This document shows positions 33,520-43,725 of a DNA stretch of 64,000 bases, in pieces; within the stretch, counting starts at the first letter, position 1, and each line of letters begins with the position of its first letter. Both the position numbers and the translations under genes were made by a program. The stretch covers positions 620,001 through 684,000 of the forward strand of contig JAVYIG010000108.1 in NCBI GenBank assembly GCA_035222895.1, given 5' to 3'. The DNA is from Strongylocentrotus droebachiensis. Lineage: Eukaryota > Echinodermata > Echinoidea > Camarodonta > Strongylocentrotidae. The notes beneath the pieces were generated by a model. It was not told the DNA's origin. It saw only the letters and a program-made list of their open reading frames with translations, and did no database searches.

Positions 33520-34992
33520 CTGCCTCAGAAAAGAAGACAATATTCGTTAAAACCCACGCTTATGTTCATTATTCTTCATAGAGCTCCTAGCACAGAAACA
33601 CCATCCAGATGTTTAGAACTAAACACAAAGGCTTTAGTGAAATGGATCACCTATTTGTGATCTGCTGCATTTGGTTCATAGCGTTCACCATTTATCGCTC
33701 ATGCTTTTAGTAATATAAATGTTTTGTTTTTTTTACAAATTAAAATGGACATGACTTGAATGAAAAAAGATATAGACATGACATGCATCACAAATAATAT
33801 GCACAAAAGTGCACACACACAAAAAGTTTTCATATATTCATCAAACCAGATATTTCATCATTACTTTCTTTATAGCCACTATTATTTTCGTTGATAGCGG
33901 TTATATTTAGAATGAAATATTTTTCAATATAGAGTGACAGTATAGTCATTTAGTTGTTGTTTTTGTGTACTAGATATGTTCCAAAAAATAGATAACTTTT
34001 ATTTCGATTGTCGTGAATTCTTGTAACAGTGTAATTGAATACAAATATGAGATAATGAACTGCATAACATCAGCGGCCGATCCAGTGAGGAGGAAGCACG
34101 TAAGCGCGAACCCTTCTAAATGAGGTCCCGGGCCCGTATTCGCCACGGATTCATACATTTTTGCATGCGTTACGAATAGTTTAATAAATCGCCGACCCGT
34201 TACTAAGGGCTAGTAATTTTTTTTTTCTCCCCCAAAACAAAAAAGAGAGGAGGCGGCAGATTCGCCACCCCCTGGATTCGCCACTGAAGATTTACAGCCT
34301 GGGTCGATGCTTACACGAATTTGAGAGCATATAAAGTTAACTTGGTAATTATTACGATGTCAACTGTTAATTAATTATCGTAACCTGTTTATTTGAATGA
34401 CAACTTATATCATATTGAATTCCATTATGAAGTAGCACGATTTGCACTATCCTTGAACTATACTTTAATCATTGAACAATGCAATGATTTTCAAAATACT
34501 GTGAAGAGGTCATATCTTATGAGCTTGATTTTGGTAAACTTCTTTCGGGGCAGCGTCTTAGCCTAATCATGTTAAGGCCAAATAACTCAAATAACGTGTT
34601 TCTCGCCCCGAACTGTCTTTATTCACATATATTGTGATATGTGAGTATACTGATTCAATGTATGACAAAACAAATGACTTGTTTGACTTTAGAAGCTATT
34701 TAAACAAAATTTAGATCACAGGCTTTTTTTGTTGCTTTTCTTTGCAATTGCTTTGCTTTTCTTTCTTCTAAATAGTAAATAGTAACATATATTGTTTTTA
34801 AGGAGGCGGCGGCCAAAAAGGAGATGGGCGGGGACGGGAAGCACTTTATTTTTGTTATTTTGCTTAATACTAATAGTAGAATTTGAAAGTTTCCATTCTT
34901 AGCTCCCAAATTCTATGATTGGAAATGATTTAATTGACAGGTAAATAGGCGTGTCCTCAGGCCTAACCATCCTCTTCTTTGTTACTATTCAC
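33520..34992 (-). other. Intron of propeller gene
   Basis: AT-rich intron containing the hAT-type MITE at 34071-34286. No additional exon with both splice sites was found. Confidence 0.6.
34071..34286. mobile_element. hAT-type MITE in intron
   Basis: 216 bp from CAGCGGCCGATCCAGTGAGG to a right end CCTGGATTCGCCACTG. The reverse complement of that end (CAGTGGCGAATCCAGG) matches the left end in the CAGNGGCGNATCCAG style typical of hAT termini. No clear 8-bp duplication remains. Confidence 0.7.
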
Positions 34993-35132
34993 CTTTTTCA
35001 TCTATTGTCAATCCATAAATTGAAGTAGAAATTACATCTGGGGAGATTATTTCGGAATGCCAACTGTCTAGATGAAATCGAGTAATCGCCTGGTTCCTGT
35101 TGCCTTTGATATACCCTATAGCATAGAAATAT
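34993..35132 (-). CDS. Propeller gene, blade exon
   Basis: A 140-bp exon with acceptor TTTCTCCACAG and donor GTGAAT. The first base completes the arginine codon left open by exon 38450-38630. It encodes YFYAIGYIKGNRNQAITRF, then a segment ending STSIYGLTIDEK. FYAIG sits at a YWTD position, and GLTIDEKGEQLFW across the next junction is the standard blade transition (GLAVD..LYW in relatives). No stops. Confidence 0.85.
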
Positions 35133-35302
35133 CTGTGGAGAAATAAATAAATTATTTGGAACATCTATTTTTTTCAGTCAATATATTCAAGTTTCATGTA
35201 AAATCAACAAGCGTATGGTATACTAAACGTTCTAAAACAAAATGTTGGATGAAACCTTTTCTGTACTCCACATGACGCCATATTTTTTTTTTTTTTTTTT
35301 TT

Positions 35303-36006
35303 TACAATATTCGCCAACCCAACGCTCCGGGCGCCGTGCGATAAATTAGTTTACGATTTTTCGTGCGATTTAGGGGCATCGTATGAGGCTACGGGCTACG
35401 ATGTTTGTGTTTACATTATCTACGAGCATCGTGCCATTTCTTGTACTGGCCCTCGGGGGCAGGCCGGGGCCAATCCGTACAGAGGCTGCTCAGAGATTGT
35501 ACGGAAATCGTGCAATTCCAATGTAGTAAACGTGTTGTCTCTGCAGCCTCCGCACGGATGTCATTTGGAGCCCGTGCAGCTTCAATGCAAAGGTTGCTTG
35601 AAGAAGGCGCGGTCACCGTGCAGCCGCCGTGCCGTTTTTAAGCGTTTTTTTTTTTTTTTTACAATATTCGCCAACCCAACGCTCCGGGCGCCGTGCGATA
35701 ATTTAGTTTACGATTTTTCGTGCGATTTAGGGGCATCGTATGAGGCTACGGGCTACGATGTTTGTGTTTACATTATCTACGAGCATCGTGCCATTTCTTG
35801 TACTGGCCCTCGGGGGCAGGCCGGGGCCAATCCGTACAGAGGCTGCTCAGAGATTGTACGGAAATCGTGCAATTCCAATGTAGTAAACGTGTTGTCTCTG
35901 CAGCCTCCGCATGGAAGTCATTTGGAGCCCGTGCAGCTTCAATGCAGAGGTTGCTTGAAGAAGGCGCGGTCACCGTGCAGCCGCCGTGCCGTTTTTAAGC
36001 GTTTTT
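35303..36006. repeat. 357-bp tandem duplication of a word-array sequence
   Basis: The unit starting TACAATATTCGCCAACCC at 35303 repeats at 35660 with only a few substitutions. The unit is dense in ATCGTGC, CCGTGCAG and TACGAT words in both orientations, and the word family continues to about 36090. Each copy is preceded by a T-run, so slippage or recombination between T-runs could have made the duplicate. Open frames in both copies follow the period and are not supported as genes. Confidence 0.85.
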
Positions 36007-37177
36007 TGGCTCTATGGTCACCGAAAAATCGTGCGTTCGCTGCACGATCAGCGCGATGTACATGTTGTACATTGTAGTTGTACATGTCAGTTGGCCCCAT
36101 TTTGTGGTATATAACGCGTATAAACCCCCTGGAAATTCTGGGGGGGGGGGGAATTTGAATTCTTGCATATTGCTCCGGTTGTCTCATTTTCGCTCGCTGA
36201 ACCAATGCCAGTAACAAACGTAGCTAGTTCGACAGCACTACCAAACTAGAATGTTCCACTATGTTACAGCATGTATATGCCAATGGGTTAACCGGGTGTG
36301 CGGAAATGGCGTATTGGGGAGGGGGTGTGAGAGTGTTTGTGTGTGTGTGTGGTAATTGTATGTGTGTCAACAATTAAAGACTAATAATGACAGATGGCTA
36401 TTCATAAATCTACCATGACGAGTAAACTGTCTACATCACATTCCACATATAAATGTGACTTGAACGTATATAGCAGACGGCAATCGGCGGATCAGACGAC
36501 ACTTGATAGTGATTTTGTATGTGAGATTGCTTTGCTAAATATAAATTACAAGAACCTTTTCCATGTCTTTAAACTATCAAGGATATCTGATAATTAAACA
36601 GTTAGTAAAATAAACCTATGAAACTACATAATACAATGAAATACTTGACTTAAGGTAGGGGAGTTTGATGTGGTGCACAATTGTACTCCTCTGTAAATAA
36701 TCGAATAGTCCATGGTGTTCATGAATATTCATGTTTTTGCTTACCTCGGCAAAATGCTTGCCTATACTAAATGGAAAAATTACGGTGGGGGTTGGCTGAA
36801 ATGGACATAATGAACCAGTCAGAACTGATCTATGATGATTCATGCTTGTTATCTTTCGTGTGCTTGACTTATAACCTTACAATTGAGTGGCAAATTGCGT
36901 TCAAAGTTCGACTTGTTGCACATGTGTTATATAGGCAATGGTGAGCTGGCGACCTATTTTGACCAAATTATGGTAGGTAAACTTTCAAAAGTCAATGGGA
37001 CATGAGGGTTCCAATGAAAGAGCTGGTGTGAACGTACGTCGGGGTGGATGTGCTTTTCGTTTAAACAAAACAATTATTTTAACGATTTGTTTGGTAAAAG
37101 TCCGTAGGCTAACAAATTAGGCTGCTGGACTCTGACGATAGGGGGCGTTGTCCAATGAGATATTCGGGGCCATATGA

Positions 37178-37515
37178 TCATCAATTATACCTTGTAAAGT
37201 CTTGAAATTTAATGTGAGTCATTTTGTGCGTGATTTAAAATTAATACTTTCATACCGCAGAATTGGAAACAATCAAAATAAAAAAAAAACACCCCCCTTT
37301 TCACGTGTTAACCTATGGTGAGTGCAAGACCGAAATCACAGTCGGATCCAGAGGGGCCCATGCCCCCCCCCCCTGGGAAAAAAAAACACATGACAAACAC
37401 GTTAATTTTACCTTTCTTGGAGATGCCCTCCGGGGGGTGCGATTTTTCTAATTTTCGAGGGCCAAACAAACAAAATCAGTGCTCGGTTTTTCGTTTTTTC
37501 TGGGACGCACTGTAT
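37178..37515. repeat. Block-shared intron sequence with mariner-like terminus
   Basis: Colinear with 13430-14098 at both ends. Its middle (37340-37488) is replaced by CAGTCGGATCCAGAGGGG and following sequence, which looks like a hAT-type remnant. Ends CTGGGACGCACTGTATAATC. Confidence 0.6.
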
Positions 37516-37551
37516 AATCGTTATCATACATAATTTACTCGATCGACTTAA

Positions 37552-37936
37552 AGATAAAGTTGAGTTCTGGTCATGTGATTGCATTGTGAAAGAAACGGTG
37601 TGGAATCTATCAGAGAGGTTCATCATCTAATATATAAGTATTTGTGTGTATTGCAAGGTTCTGGATTCATCAAAATGATAAGAAATTTGGCCAAATCTTG
37701 GCAAAGTTACAAGCACTGTACACAGAATGATGTATATGGGGCTACACGAGCACATGGCGAAAAAAACCTACCCCCCGATTTTTACGATGTTTCATTCATA
37801 TTTAGAATATGAAGGCATTTGAAGAGCCATGATTTTCAGGGAACATGTTTAATCTGATGTTCTTCCACCCTTGCATAATAACAATGATAACGCTCACAAA
37901 TTATTTTTTACCTCTTCCCAGAACTCAACCTTCTCT
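37552..37936. mobile_element. TTAA-type MITE with paralogous empty site
   Basis: 385 bp with ends AGATAAAGTTGAGTTCTGG and CCAGAACTCAACCTTCTCT between TTAA at 37548-37551 and 37937-37940. Block M lacks it: its sequence passes from ATCGTTCGACTA straight on at about 14130. Confidence 0.85.
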
Positions 37937-38449
37937 TTAAAGACGTAGGACCGTTCACATAACTATATATACATAGGATTTTATTGAAATCTAGCCATCG
38001 TAAACCAAGAGCAAACAGTCCGAAGACTGACAACTGTCTTGGGTACAAAATATAATTTAAATCCAATGTACATAATAAAATAGCAGTAATGAATAAATAC
38101 ATAAGTTACATGAGTAAAAAAAATCAAATAACTAAACTATTATCACTAAATATTGCAAAAAGGACATATAAACAATAACAACAATAAGTATAAATCATTA
38201 CAATTACATCAAAAGAGGGCTCTCGAGCTGTGCAGTAACTAAATCCGGCCATTAAAAAAGAAAACTAAAATGCATAAGACTTGGTTTAAAAAGATCAGCG
38301 GTGAAAAGAGGGGAATATGTCAGCTAAAAATTTAAAAAAAATTGAACCTAGAACGTTTAAAATTGCGGCCTTGAAGCAGATATAATCATATTCGAGTTTC
38401 AAAACATTTTTAAAAGGGGTTTATATACATTTTGATTGAGAAAGGTTAC

Positions 38450-38630
38450 CTCCGCTGCTGATCAATGACACATCGCATGGGATTCACGCTTTCAGGCATC
38501 TTGCCTAAATCGGAAACAATCCCGTACAAGGCTTCTTCTCCTCCTACGGTTCGCCGCTTATACCCCGCGGGATAACTTGACCAGTAAAGCTCCTGCTTCT
38601 TCACGTCCAAGGCGAGACAAGGATATAAGG
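38450..38630 (-). CDS. Propeller gene, YWTD exon
   Basis: A 181-bp exon with acceptor CATGGTCAG and donor GTAACC. Joined to the preceding exon it reads NIQEALYPCLALDVKKQELY, then WSSYPAGYKRRT: the P.LALD..KQELYWSSY pattern is the class B repeat signature (P..IAVD...LYWTD). A cysteine near the end (MRCVIDQQRR) lies before the next blade. Paralogue at 14261-14441. It ends in phase 2, which matches the one-base start of 34993-35132. Confidence 0.9.
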
Positions 38631-39274
38631 CTGACCATGTACAAAGAGCATAGAATAAGATGTCAATGTAGATAAATATACTACTGAAGTTATAACCAAT
38701 AAGGTGTTATAACACTGACTTATCGAACACCTTTTCTCTTTTACTAAATCACGGTCCATGAGACGACCAAAAGAGCTTCGTAGATGTTTTAAATATATCA
38801 TTGTCCATGGATTGAAATAAAGAACCTGATTGATACCAATTTCACTTTGAATATGCTCATAGGGTTTCGAATTAGAAATTGGTATTAATGTTGACATTCA
38901 AAAAATACTTTTAGTGGGGAGTACGGGTCCATGAGCCAAGTCATTCATGGATAACTTTGATATTTAAGATGATTAATTATTTTCTTACCTAATTGTTTTG
39001 TTTGACTTCCTAAAATCTGCAGTAAGACATTAGTAATGCCCATATAGAGTATGAAGGATACGCACATTAGTAAGATATGAACACATTCAATATGTAAATA
39101 CTACTTAGGGACTTCAGATCGAAAATGTCGACATTTGAAGAATGATAGCGTGGGCTATCGGTATATTGGCACGTCTTAATTTCTTAGTTGTTTAAAAAAA
39201 GGAATGTCTCAATATGTATTTGTCAGTGTGAACTTTATAACTGGGAGATAAGACTTCTAGTTAATGAACCTTAC

Positions 39275-39541
39275 CTTCCTGTATATTGGAGATGAGTGTT
39301 ATGTTAGGCATTCCCAACTTAACCATCAAAATGTCGAAAGTCATCCGATTTAGAAGGGAACTCCAGTCAGGAGTCGCAAGATTTTCCCAATAGAGGGCGT
39401 TAACCCCGTCATTAAAATATATACTTCCGATCCTGGCGGAGCCCCCGAGCTCTATAAAACTCGAGAATACAAAGTCACTCATATTTGCAACCCAAAGTCC
39501 GGTCTTATCGGGGTTGACGATAAGTAGTTGTAGAGAAGCAT
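39275..39541 (-). CDS. Propeller gene, first propeller exon
   Basis: A 267-bp exon with acceptor GTGCTCCTCGCAG and donor GTAAGG. It encodes ASLQLLIVNPDKTGLWVANM, then GSIYFNDGVNALYWENL and ends ITLISNIQE. LLIVN and the ALYWEN block are propeller strands: the class B domain starts directly after the EGF-like exon, as in LDLR-family proteins. All 89 codons are open and phases 1-1 are kept. The exon is missing from block M because of the deletion at 15210/15211. Confidence 0.85.
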
Positions 39542-39732
39542 CTGCGAGGAGCACAAACAAATAAAAACAAAAATTGAAATGAGAAGATGTATGCTCATAA
39601 TGTCTTTATCTTTATGATGGGCATAGTCAATATATCAATCCTGTATTCAAAAAAACCTTTTATGGCCGCTTGAATTTCGGGCTTGGAAGCTGTTTATGTC
39701 GTTGAGCATAAGTTACTCATCATGGTACTTAC

Positions 39733-39846
39733 CACAATCTATGCCATCGTATCCAAGATCACACTGACATGTGTAGGCTGGCGTATGACCAGGTGAACCC
39801 ATGCATGTGCCTCCGTGGTGACAGGGGTTAGGTGAACATAAGTATT
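39733..39846 (-). CDS. Propeller gene, EGF-like exon
   Basis: A 114-bp exon with acceptor CTCATGTTTAG and donor GTAAGT. The peptide YLCSPNPCHHGGTCMGSPG and TYTCQCDLGYDGIDCG-type ending (here AYTCQCDLGYDGIDCG) has six cysteines in EGF order. The consensus C.PNPC..GG.C and C.C..GY.G..C is complete. It is a single symmetrical phase 1-1 exon, as usual for EGF modules. It may serve ligand binding or spacing outside the cell. Confidence 0.92.
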
Positions 39847-40639
39847 CTAAACATGAGGGATAATAAAGAAGCGTGTAAACTTCCATAAAGTTTTGGATGA
39901 GCATATGCATCATACGTATACTGATTAATGGACTGACTGAAATGTTTTCCAAAACAAAGTGACATGAGCAGACACAAACACACATATTAACACACGCATG
40001 CACACGCTTTTAGTAATTTTGTCTCATTCTTCCAATTGTAAAACAAACAAGAATTACATATACAATCGAATAAGGTAAATAAAATGTCAATATTAATTGC
40101 TTATACATACCCATAACTAAACAAAAAATTCATTTGCAGTATATATGACTGAGCAACGAAGTAAACTTAAAATACATAATCATAAGTTATAAGTCTATTG
40201 TACGTGTTAATCACTCTATAAAAATAAAAAACAAACATCTAGAGGCTATTTTACTAGTAGGAACAAAGTTCTGCTTTTTACTGTCCACACTCTCTCACAC
40301 AAACACACACCCACATACATACACACACACATGTATAAATACACACTTCTCACTCAGTGAATGTCTGCTACCATTCTCAACTCAAGAAATATACTAAATA
40401 AGTAAGTTAACCAGGTTGTAAAGTAGAGCGCACACGTACGTACACCCACCCACCGCCCATGTCATTATTTGACTGTGCGCCCCAAAAAAAAGGCTGCCGG
40501 AGTTAAAAAGAAGGGGTCGTTTTATGAAAAATGTGTTATTTTTATATTAGGGAATGATAGGTCTATGTTTCGTTGTGATAATCAAAATTACACAATTGCA
40601 TACTTATTAATACTAATAGCAAAAATAAACAAATATAAA

Positions 40640-41072
40640 TAATCAGCAAAAATAATAAACATGAAAATGATGATGATGATGATGACGATGATAATAATAA
40701 TAATGATAACAAAATAATAACCAAAAAAATGTAATAATAATCATGACAATAATAATAATAATAATGATAATAATAATAATAATAATAATGATAATTATAA
40801 TGTTAACGATTTTTGCTACATTTATTACACATTCACCCCAGAAAATGATCAAGGCGCCTACAAAGCATTATCACTATCCTGACTTCAGCCCAGCTGCCCT
40901 ATTAGGCACTGAAAGCAATCGGGGAATAAATTCCTACCAGATACCCATTACACATGGGTGGAGATCTAGTCGCAATGTAGATTACTGTCTTGCCACATTA
41001 TCGCCGCGGGGGGGGGGGGGGGGGCGACTCCAGCATCGAACCTGTCGGAGGACGTATCACCTATACCACGGC
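40640..41072 (-). mobile_element. tRNA-derived SINE with ATT/ATC tail in intron
   Basis: Read from 41072 on the minus strand: A box TGGTATAGGTGATACG, B box AGGTTCGATGC, body with AATGGGTATCTGGTAGG, and a tail of about 150 bp of ATT/ATC repeats (40640-40800). A G-run at 41008 splits the head. The corresponding SINE exists in block L (1085-1512). Confidence 0.8.
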
Positions 41073-41198
41073 ACATATACGTATACTCATTATTTTGACG
41101 CTTATGCTAATATCTCTTTTAAATGAGCAGATTTTAGGGTAATAGGTATTGATGTATAGGAAGTGAATAGAAACTAGACACTACATGTTGCTATTACG

Positions 41199-41229
41199 CC
41201 CCCCCCCTTGCTGAAAGGGGGGGGGGGGT
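41199..41229. repeat. C-run/G-run hairpin
   Basis: A run of nine C, a short spacer TTGCTGAAA, then a run of twelve G, in the intron just 3' of the cysteine-module exon. Absent from blocks L and M at the matching place. Confidence 0.75.
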
Positions 41230-41324
41230 CGCTGGGAACACGCATATGCGTACCCTAAATAACACTGAGTTGATGGGGGGCGGCCTATTACGACTGCCAG
41301 GGTAATTCTGTCCTGTCTGTTTAC

Positions 41325-41471
41325 CAGCATCTGGTGATTTGCAAATAACTATCGTAGGATCCTCTGCTGTTATTGTTGATGATCCGCCAAAGACCACACC
41401 CTTGACAGCCGTACCATCATAGTGTAGTGAAGAAGGGCAAGGAATCGATTCAGGACAATGACCATTTATCC
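41325..41471 (-). CDS. Propeller gene, cysteine-module exon
   Basis: A 147-bp exon with acceptor GTTTCTTATGTAG and donor GTAAAC, encoding INGHCPESIPCPSSLHYDG, then AVKGVVFGGSSTITAEDP and IVICKSPDAG. Three cysteines; I do not recognise a named domain. It sits between a hydrophobic leader and the EGF-like exon, so it should be the mature N-terminus of the protein. Copies at 15365-15511 and 2006-2152. Confidence 0.8.
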
Positions 41472-42145
41472 CTACATAAGAAACACCAGGGGGAAAATGA
41501 TCATGAGTTAAGTACATACACACATGTCTTCTACAAGCACAGTATTTAATTGTTTGCTATATTAAAAAGAATCTTTTGTTTTCTTCTTCAAAAGTCATTA
41601 TACTTTTAACTGCTTTGTTGAAAATGAAAATTCCATAAATTCTCGATGACATGGTAAAAGTAAAATATGATCTGACTCAAGTTATCTCACTGTGGAAATC
41701 ACCCCGTACAATCAAAATCAAACAGGTAACCTACTTTTGAAAGAAGAGCGCCCGCAACCATTTAAATTCTATGTCTTATGTAGTACTTTGAATGCTCCTT
41801 GTAGGTACACACATGAATATACATGTAATATGTTTTGCTGCAAATATCGCGAATAGGATCCTATCCTTTCAGGAAACCACCCAGTAATTAGGAGGTTTAA
41901 TAATTGGTATCATTTTCATCCGCCCCCCTCCCATTTCCATACGCCACCAAATTGCGTAGCTTTCATGTGAATGAGCATTAAAAACCCTTGTTGAATTACT
42001 CCAAATTCTAATCTCTCTTCTGCCACATTTGGAACGAAACGAAGAGGCAGACAAAAGAACAGCCGGCTGGGGTACAACTAATCAACCAATCCAACACTAA
42101 CAAATCCCAACATTATCTGCATATTGCAAAGGCATAAAAACTCAC

Positions 42146-42191
42146 CCTTTTCCAATAGGAGTATTTGGGCTATCCAAAGGCTGATTAGAAT
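42146..42191 (-). CDS. Propeller gene, hydrophobic leader exon
   Basis: A 46-bp exon with acceptor TTGATACTAG and donor GTGAGT, encoding ILISLWIAQILLLEKG. Phase 0 in, phase 1 out, joining 41325-41471 in frame. Composition fits the core of a signal peptide, so the product would enter the secretory pathway. No ATG exon was found upstream; the flank at 42590-46320 was later invaded by a transposon. Confidence 0.6.
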
Positions 42192-42714
42192 CTAGTATCA
42201 ACACACAAACAACAACAAAGAATAAATCAATCAATGATATTGGCACTTGAATGTATGAATTGATGTTATTCGGTTGCTAGCATAGGTCATCGGCCAATAC
42301 TAATCATTTTTAATGAATACTAATCTAGATGTTATTACCAAAGAAAAGAAAATGTCAGTCAGTCACTCAATAGTGTCTGACGGTGAAGTCTAAAAGTTAA
42401 ACGGTTCGCCTTGCATAATGCGAATACTAGGACACCGCTAAAGTTTAAATTTCACAGATAGAACATACATGTTCTTGTGTGCATGATCAATACATTTGAA
42501 CTTGAACTTGAACTTGAAAATGTGATGTTGGCTTCAAAAGGGACATAGTATCTTTAATTTATATACACCACTTTTCAATTTTGAAAGATGGTCATGGGGC
42601 CTGTATTATTGTATCTCCTGTCTTGCTGCAGTAATGGATGTAACCATAGATTGAGTCTTTCTATAACATGAAATCAATCATTAATTCACTATTCACAATA
42701 AGAAATAGGGGTAC

Positions 42715-42860
42715 ATTTGGGGTGCAGATTACGCGTAGTTGGCCGAGGGTACTAATCTGCTCCATATAGGGCACACTCAGTGCATTCAACGTAAAATGTG
42801 CACCCTGAGGGGTGCAAGAATTTGGAGGGTGCAGAATGTGCACCCCACTAGTCTTTATCA
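42715..42860. repeat. Left GGGTGCA word array
   Basis: Six or so copies of GGGGTGCA, TGCACCC and GAGGGTGC in both orientations at irregular spacing, just inside the left terminus. Confidence 0.8.
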
Positions 42861-43099
42861 AAGCATTATGAAATTATACTGTAGTTTGAAAATTCATCTG
42901 TTCTCAAGTCTGTGTATATATTTCAAGAACAACATAACACAACAATAAACAATTATACCCTTTTTTATGCATCGTTATTATTATTCCATGAAAAATCATG
43001 GACTATAAGTTTTATGAAACAAGTTTAAGTCAGTCGATCTTTTGCAGAGACTTTTAATTCCGTTCAACTGCCGAGTTTAATAAGCGAGTTCGTAGTTAG

Positions 43100-43725
43100 A
43101 TTATGCGCATGCGCGAAAAATCCTCCGTGACCTTTCCGCTGGATCAATTGGGATAAATATTGGTCGGTGCTGTGCTTACACACAACAGTGAATGGGGAAT
43201 GTTAGCATTTATCACGTTCTAGATACGATTTGTTTACATCATGACATCATTCCTTTTCCACAAATCATCTTGAGCAGGTAACTGGATATATTTTCCTTCT
43301 TTTTCCTTTTGTTTTGTACGTGGTCAGCAAATGATTTAGTATTTTTCTTCTTTGCAATCGGCAGTTGCCTCCACAGAGGCGAAAGTATGCCGTGTCCCGA
43401 CTGTTGCCCCATACGGTATATTTTGTGTAAGCCGTCTGCTTCGCATGGCAATCGTTAAAAAGGGTCGTGATTCTGACTTTAAAATGTAATAACCGGTGTT
43501 AAGAATAACTCATATGAAGGCTCTTCCCTGCTAGTTCAGCCTGTATATCACTTAAAATAATTATGGCCTACGTACGTGATCTAAACTTACCTGCTTACGC
43601 ATATTTTGTTTGTTTTTTGTTTTTCTCTCCAAGAAAGAAGAAATATTTTCCTGCCCAAATAGAAACCATTATAATTTGTGTTAACATGAAATATTTTTCT
43701 CTCTTTTTAAAATCAGACTATCATC
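43100..43725 (+). promoter_or_regulatory. Upstream region and 5' UTR intron of the THAP gene
   Basis: The start codon at 43726 follows a 3' splice site at once (a CT-rich run, then AAATCAG and ACTATCATC), so the 5' UTR is probably split by an intron. A CpG-richer patch with TGCGCATGCGCG at 43100-43120 could be the promoter. No TATA box is evident. Confidence 0.4.

Larger units (their letters stand above)
35133..38449 (-). other. Long intron loaded with repeats
   Basis: Holds the 357-bp tandem duplication (35303-36006), a G-run at 36140, the block-shared intron sequence (37178-37515), a TTAA MITE (37552-37936) and LINE-tail-like sequence (37940-38335). From 38335 to 38449 it is colinear with 14160-14260 of block M. 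Confidence 0.7.

Noticed and set aside
35405..35998. Cysteine- and arginine-rich open frames repeated twice
   Set aside because: The frames coincide with the 357-bp tandem period of a word-array repeat, have shadows in other frames and show no recognisable domain.
36745..36795. 51-bp minus-strand candidate exon with CATTTCAG acceptor and GTAAGC donor
   Set aside because: Only a phase 0-0 reading is open. Exon 38450-38630 ends in phase 2 and joins 34993-35132 perfectly without it, so inserting it would break the frame.
40643..41126. Poly-isoleucine/methionine frames
   Set aside because: ATT/ATC tail of a SINE read through on both strands.
42739..42948. Open frame through the left word array
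   Set aside because: It follows the repeated GTGCACCC words and is not continuous with the THAP frame.
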